From: Oscillospiraceae bacterium
GTDB taxonomy: Bacteria > Bacillota_A > Clostridia > Oscillospirales > Oscillospiraceae
Assembly (NCBI GenBank): GCA_017539885.1
Contig: JAFYCC010000035.1
Span: forward strand, 1 to 7,693
Direction: 5' to 3'
Length of the DNA: 7,693 nucleotides
Below, piece after piece: positions 6,175-7,693 of this stretch. The position numbers and the translations under genes were made by a program. Positions within the stretch are counted from its first letter, which is position 1, and each line of letters begins with the position of its first letter. Under the pieces are notes generated by a model that saw only the letters and a program-made list of their open reading frames with translations, had not been told where the DNA came from and did no database searches.

Positions 6175-6206
6175 ACGGCCTGTCTTCGGACGGGCCGTTC
6201 TTTTTT
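6175..6206 (+). terminator. Intrinsic terminator in the leader (riboswitch expression platform)
   Basis: ACGGCCTGTC (6175-6184) pairs over 10 bp, with one T-G wobble, to GACGGGCCGT (6189-6198) around a TTCG loop, followed directly by TCTTTTTT (6199-6206). It is 24 bp before the start codon at 6230, so termination here would switch off the downstream genes. The heptamer GACGGCC in its 5' flank and arm (6174-6180) also occurs at 6108-6114 in the upstream fold, offering an alternative partner for the 3' arm. Outer GCGTGAA/TTCACGC arms (6164-6170, 6205-6211) could extend the stem but would consume the end of the T-tract. Confidence 0.88.
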
Positions 6207-6229
6207 CACGCGGGAAAGAGGATCGATCG

Positions 6230-7255
6230 ATGAAGCTTATCAAAACGACCGAGGCCGTCGGCCACGTTCTGTGTCACGACATGACGCAGATCATCCGGGG
6301 CGTGACAAAGGACGCCCGCTTCCGCAAGGGCCACATCGTCCGTGAAGAGGACATACCCGTTCTGCTTTCCATGGGCAAGGAGTCGCTCTATGTCTGGGAG
6401 AAGACTCCCGGAATGCTGCACGAGGACGAAGCCGCAGAGCGGCTGCGCGCCCTGTGCCAAGGGGAAAACATGCACGCCACACAGCCCAAGGAGGGCAAGA
6501 TCGAGCTGATCGCGGACTGCGACGGCGTGCTGAAGGTGGATGTGGAACGCCTGGAAAAAGTAAACAGTGTGGATGAGCTGATGATCGCGACCCGCCACAC
6601 GAACACGCCCGTGCGCGCAGGGGATAAACTCGCGGGCACGCGAGTCATCCCGCTGGTCATCGACGAGAAGAAGCTTGCCGATGCAGAAACGCTCTGCGGA
6701 GACGAGCCGCTGCTGCGGGTGCTGCCCTATAAGCTGAAGACGGCGGGACTCGTCACCACAGGCAGCGAAGTCTCCAAGGGACTCATTAAGGACACTTTCA
6801 CGCCCGTCATCATTGAAAAGCTCAAGGACTACGGGATCGAAGTCACTGAGCACTGCACGCCCGGCGACGACCGTGCCGCGATCACCGCCGCCGTCAATGA
6901 ATTCCATGCCAAAGGCGTGGACATGGTGCTCTGCACGGGCGGCATGAGCGTCGACCCGGACGACCGCACGCCCGGCGCGATCAGGGACACGGGGGCGGAT
7001 ATCGTCTCCTACGGCGCGCCTGTACTGCCCGGCGCGATGTTCCTGCTCGGATATTTTGAGGACGGTACGCCTGTCATGGGGCTGCCCGGCTGCGTGATGT
7101 ATGCGAAGGCGACCATCTTCGACCTGATGCTGCCGCGCATCGCCGCCGGTGAACGCGTGACGGCGCGCGAGATCAAAAAGCTTGGCCACGGCGGCCTGTG
7201 CCTGCAGTGCCCCGAGTGCCATTATCCGGCCTGCAGCTTCGGAAAGGGGAGCTGA
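6230..7255 (+). CDS. Molybdopterin-binding protein (MoCF/MogA-like domain) with C-terminal cysteine cluster
   Basis: A 341-residue protein acting in molybdenum cofactor synthesis or handling. The N-terminal half (1-165) is a MoeA-like region without the usual MoeA signature. Residues about 172-306 form the MoCF_biosynth fold that binds molybdopterin or adenylylated molybdopterin: LVTTGSEVSKGLIKD (174-188), PGDD (211-214), CTGGMSVDPDDRTPG (235-249), and GAPVLPGAM followed by GLPGC (262-288). The tail GHGGLCLQCPECHYPACSFG carries Cys324, 327, 330 and 335 (C-x2-C-x2-C-x4-C), which could bind zinc or an Fe-S cluster; I recall similar tails in Clostridia relatives. There is no membrane segment, so it is cytoplasmic. 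The start has AAGAGGA at 6216-6222. It is followed within 2 bp by moeA, so the two are translated from one mRNA under the leader's control. A minus-strand frame of similar length is a shadow. Confidence 0.86.
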   Translation: MKLIKTTEAVGHVLCHDMTQIIRGVTKDARFRKGHIVREEDIPVLLSMGKESLYVWEKTPGMLHEDEAAERLRALCQGENMHATQPKEGKIELIADCDGVLKVDVERLEKVNSVDELMIATRHTNTPVRAGDKLAGTRVIPLVIDEKKLADAETLCGDEPLLRVLPYKLKTAGLVTTGSEVSKGLIKDTFTPVIIEKLKDYGIEVTEHCTPGDDRAAITAAVNEFHAKGVDMVLCTGGMSVDPDDRTPGAIRDTGADIVSYGAPVLPGAMFLLGYFEDGTPVMGLPGCVMYAKATIFDLMLPRIAAGERVTAREIKKLGHGGLCLQCPECHYPACSFGKGS

Positions 7256-7257
7256 GC

Positions 7258-7693
7258 GTGGAGGAGTATGTAAGCGTTGAACGCGCGATCGAACTGATCA
7301 CCTCGCACGTTCAGCCTTTGCCCGCCGAGCGCGTCCCGGCGACTGCCGCTCAGGGCCGCGTGCTGGTTCAGGACGTGCTCGCGCCGATCGATCAGCCGCC
7401 CTGGCCGCGTTCGCCTCTGGACGGCTACGCGTTCCGCGCCTGCGACAGCGTCGGCGCCTCACGGGAAAACCCTGTCACGCTGCGCGTCGTGGATACGGTG
7501 TATGCCGGCGGATGGAGCGAAGTGAAGGTCGGCCCCGGCGAGACCGTTCGGCTCATGACCGGCGCGCCGATCCCTGCCGGCTGTGACTGCGTGCTCCGGC
7601 AGGAGGATACGGATCTCGGCGAGGAGCGCGTGCGGATTTATAAGGCGTTGAAGCCTTATGACAATTACTGCTTCGCCGGCGAGGATTTCCGCC
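7258..7693 (+). CDS. moeA: MoeA, molybdopterin molybdenumtransferase (N-terminal part, runs off window)
   Basis: The first 145 residues of a MoeA-type enzyme, which inserts molybdate into adenylylated molybdopterin. The frame is open to the window edge. It starts with GTG at 7258, 2 bp after the previous stop, behind AAGGGGAG (7244-7251). Family motifs: VERAIELI near the start; AAQGRVLVQDVLAPIDQPP (30-48); the signature WPRSPLDGYAFR (49-60), the counterpart of 'D-x-S-A-M-D-G-Y-A' with the conserved aspartate at 55; RLMTGAPIPAGCDCVLRQED (98-117), matching 'TGAPxPxGADAVVxxE'; and GEDFR (141-145), the start of the 'GED' motif. Pro53-Leu54 in place of Ala-Met is a modest variant. The MogA-like domain and C-terminal domain IV lie beyond the window. 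Its position directly behind another molybdopterin-binding gene supports the role. Confidence 0.88.
   Translation, partial: MEEYVSVERAIELITSHVQPLPAERVPATAAQGRVLVQDVLAPIDQPPWPRSPLDGYAFRACDSVGASRENPVTLRVVDTVYAGGWSEVKVGPGETVRLMTGAPIPAGCDCVLRQEDTDLGEERVRIYKALKPYDNYCFAGEDFR

Noticed and set aside
6206..7222. 338-codon minus-strand open frame opposite the molybdopterin-binding gene
   Set aside because: It is a composition shadow with no domain and no ribosome binding site, and its end runs into the leader terminator region.
1..7693. CRISPR array, insertion sequence, phage or toxin-antitoxin system
   Set aside because: No regularly spaced repeats, transposase or integrase frames, terminal inverted repeats or small paired toxin genes were found; composition is uniform across the window.

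Overview
The window is GC-rich bacterial chromosome with tightly packed genes, strong AGGGGG/GGAGA-type ribosome binding sites, sigma-A-like promoters (TTGAAA or TTGACA, 17 nt, then TATAAT or GATAAT) and intrinsic terminators. The protein families point to a Gram-positive anaerobe of class Clostridia, probably an Oscillospiraceae/Ruminococcaceae-type gut organism: a membrane-anchored PrsA/SurA-like foldase, a DUF4870/Tic20-like small membrane protein, a Clostridia-type NhaC transporter, and a molybdopterin-binding protein with a cysteine-rich tail. This taxonomic reading is inference from family recognition; no marker gene is present.

Layout. (1) 1-849: the end of one gene, then a complete tyrosine phosphatase gene whose C-terminus nearly matches that end, so two tandem paralogues. 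(2) 858-2978: a strong promoter, a two-domain parvulin-type foldase (953-2518), a perfect hairpin without a U-tract, and a 129-residue membrane protein (2589-2978). (3) 2985-3033: a long bidirectional terminator separating these genes from a convergent gene for an unrecognised polytopic membrane protein (3041-3808, minus). (4) 3809-4017: a divergent control region with a promoter on each strand and two inverted repeats. (5) 4018-5949: one reading frame joining an intact cyclic-nucleotide-binding domain to an NhaC-family Na+/H+ antiporter-like transporter. (6) 5946-7693: a near-consensus promoter overlapping the end of the transporter gene, a structured leader of about 250 nt ending in an intrinsic terminator, then a molybdopterin-binding protein gene (6230-7255) and the start of moeA (7258 to the window edge).

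How they fit together. Section 6 is the clearest unit. Promoter, folded leader, terminator and two molybdopterin-handling genes in a row are the arrangement expected of a molybdenum-cofactor (Moco) riboswitch controlling cofactor synthesis by attenuation. The transporter looks like an antiporter gated by a soluble nucleotide ligand (cAMP, c-di-AMP or another), a rare domain combination. The foldase and the small membrane protein probably share a transcript. No mobile element, CRISPR array, tRNA or rRNA is visible.

Intergenic stretches. None exceeds 300 bases. The largest, 5950-6229, holds the Moco-type leader; the next, 3809-4017, holds the divergent promoters and palindromes.
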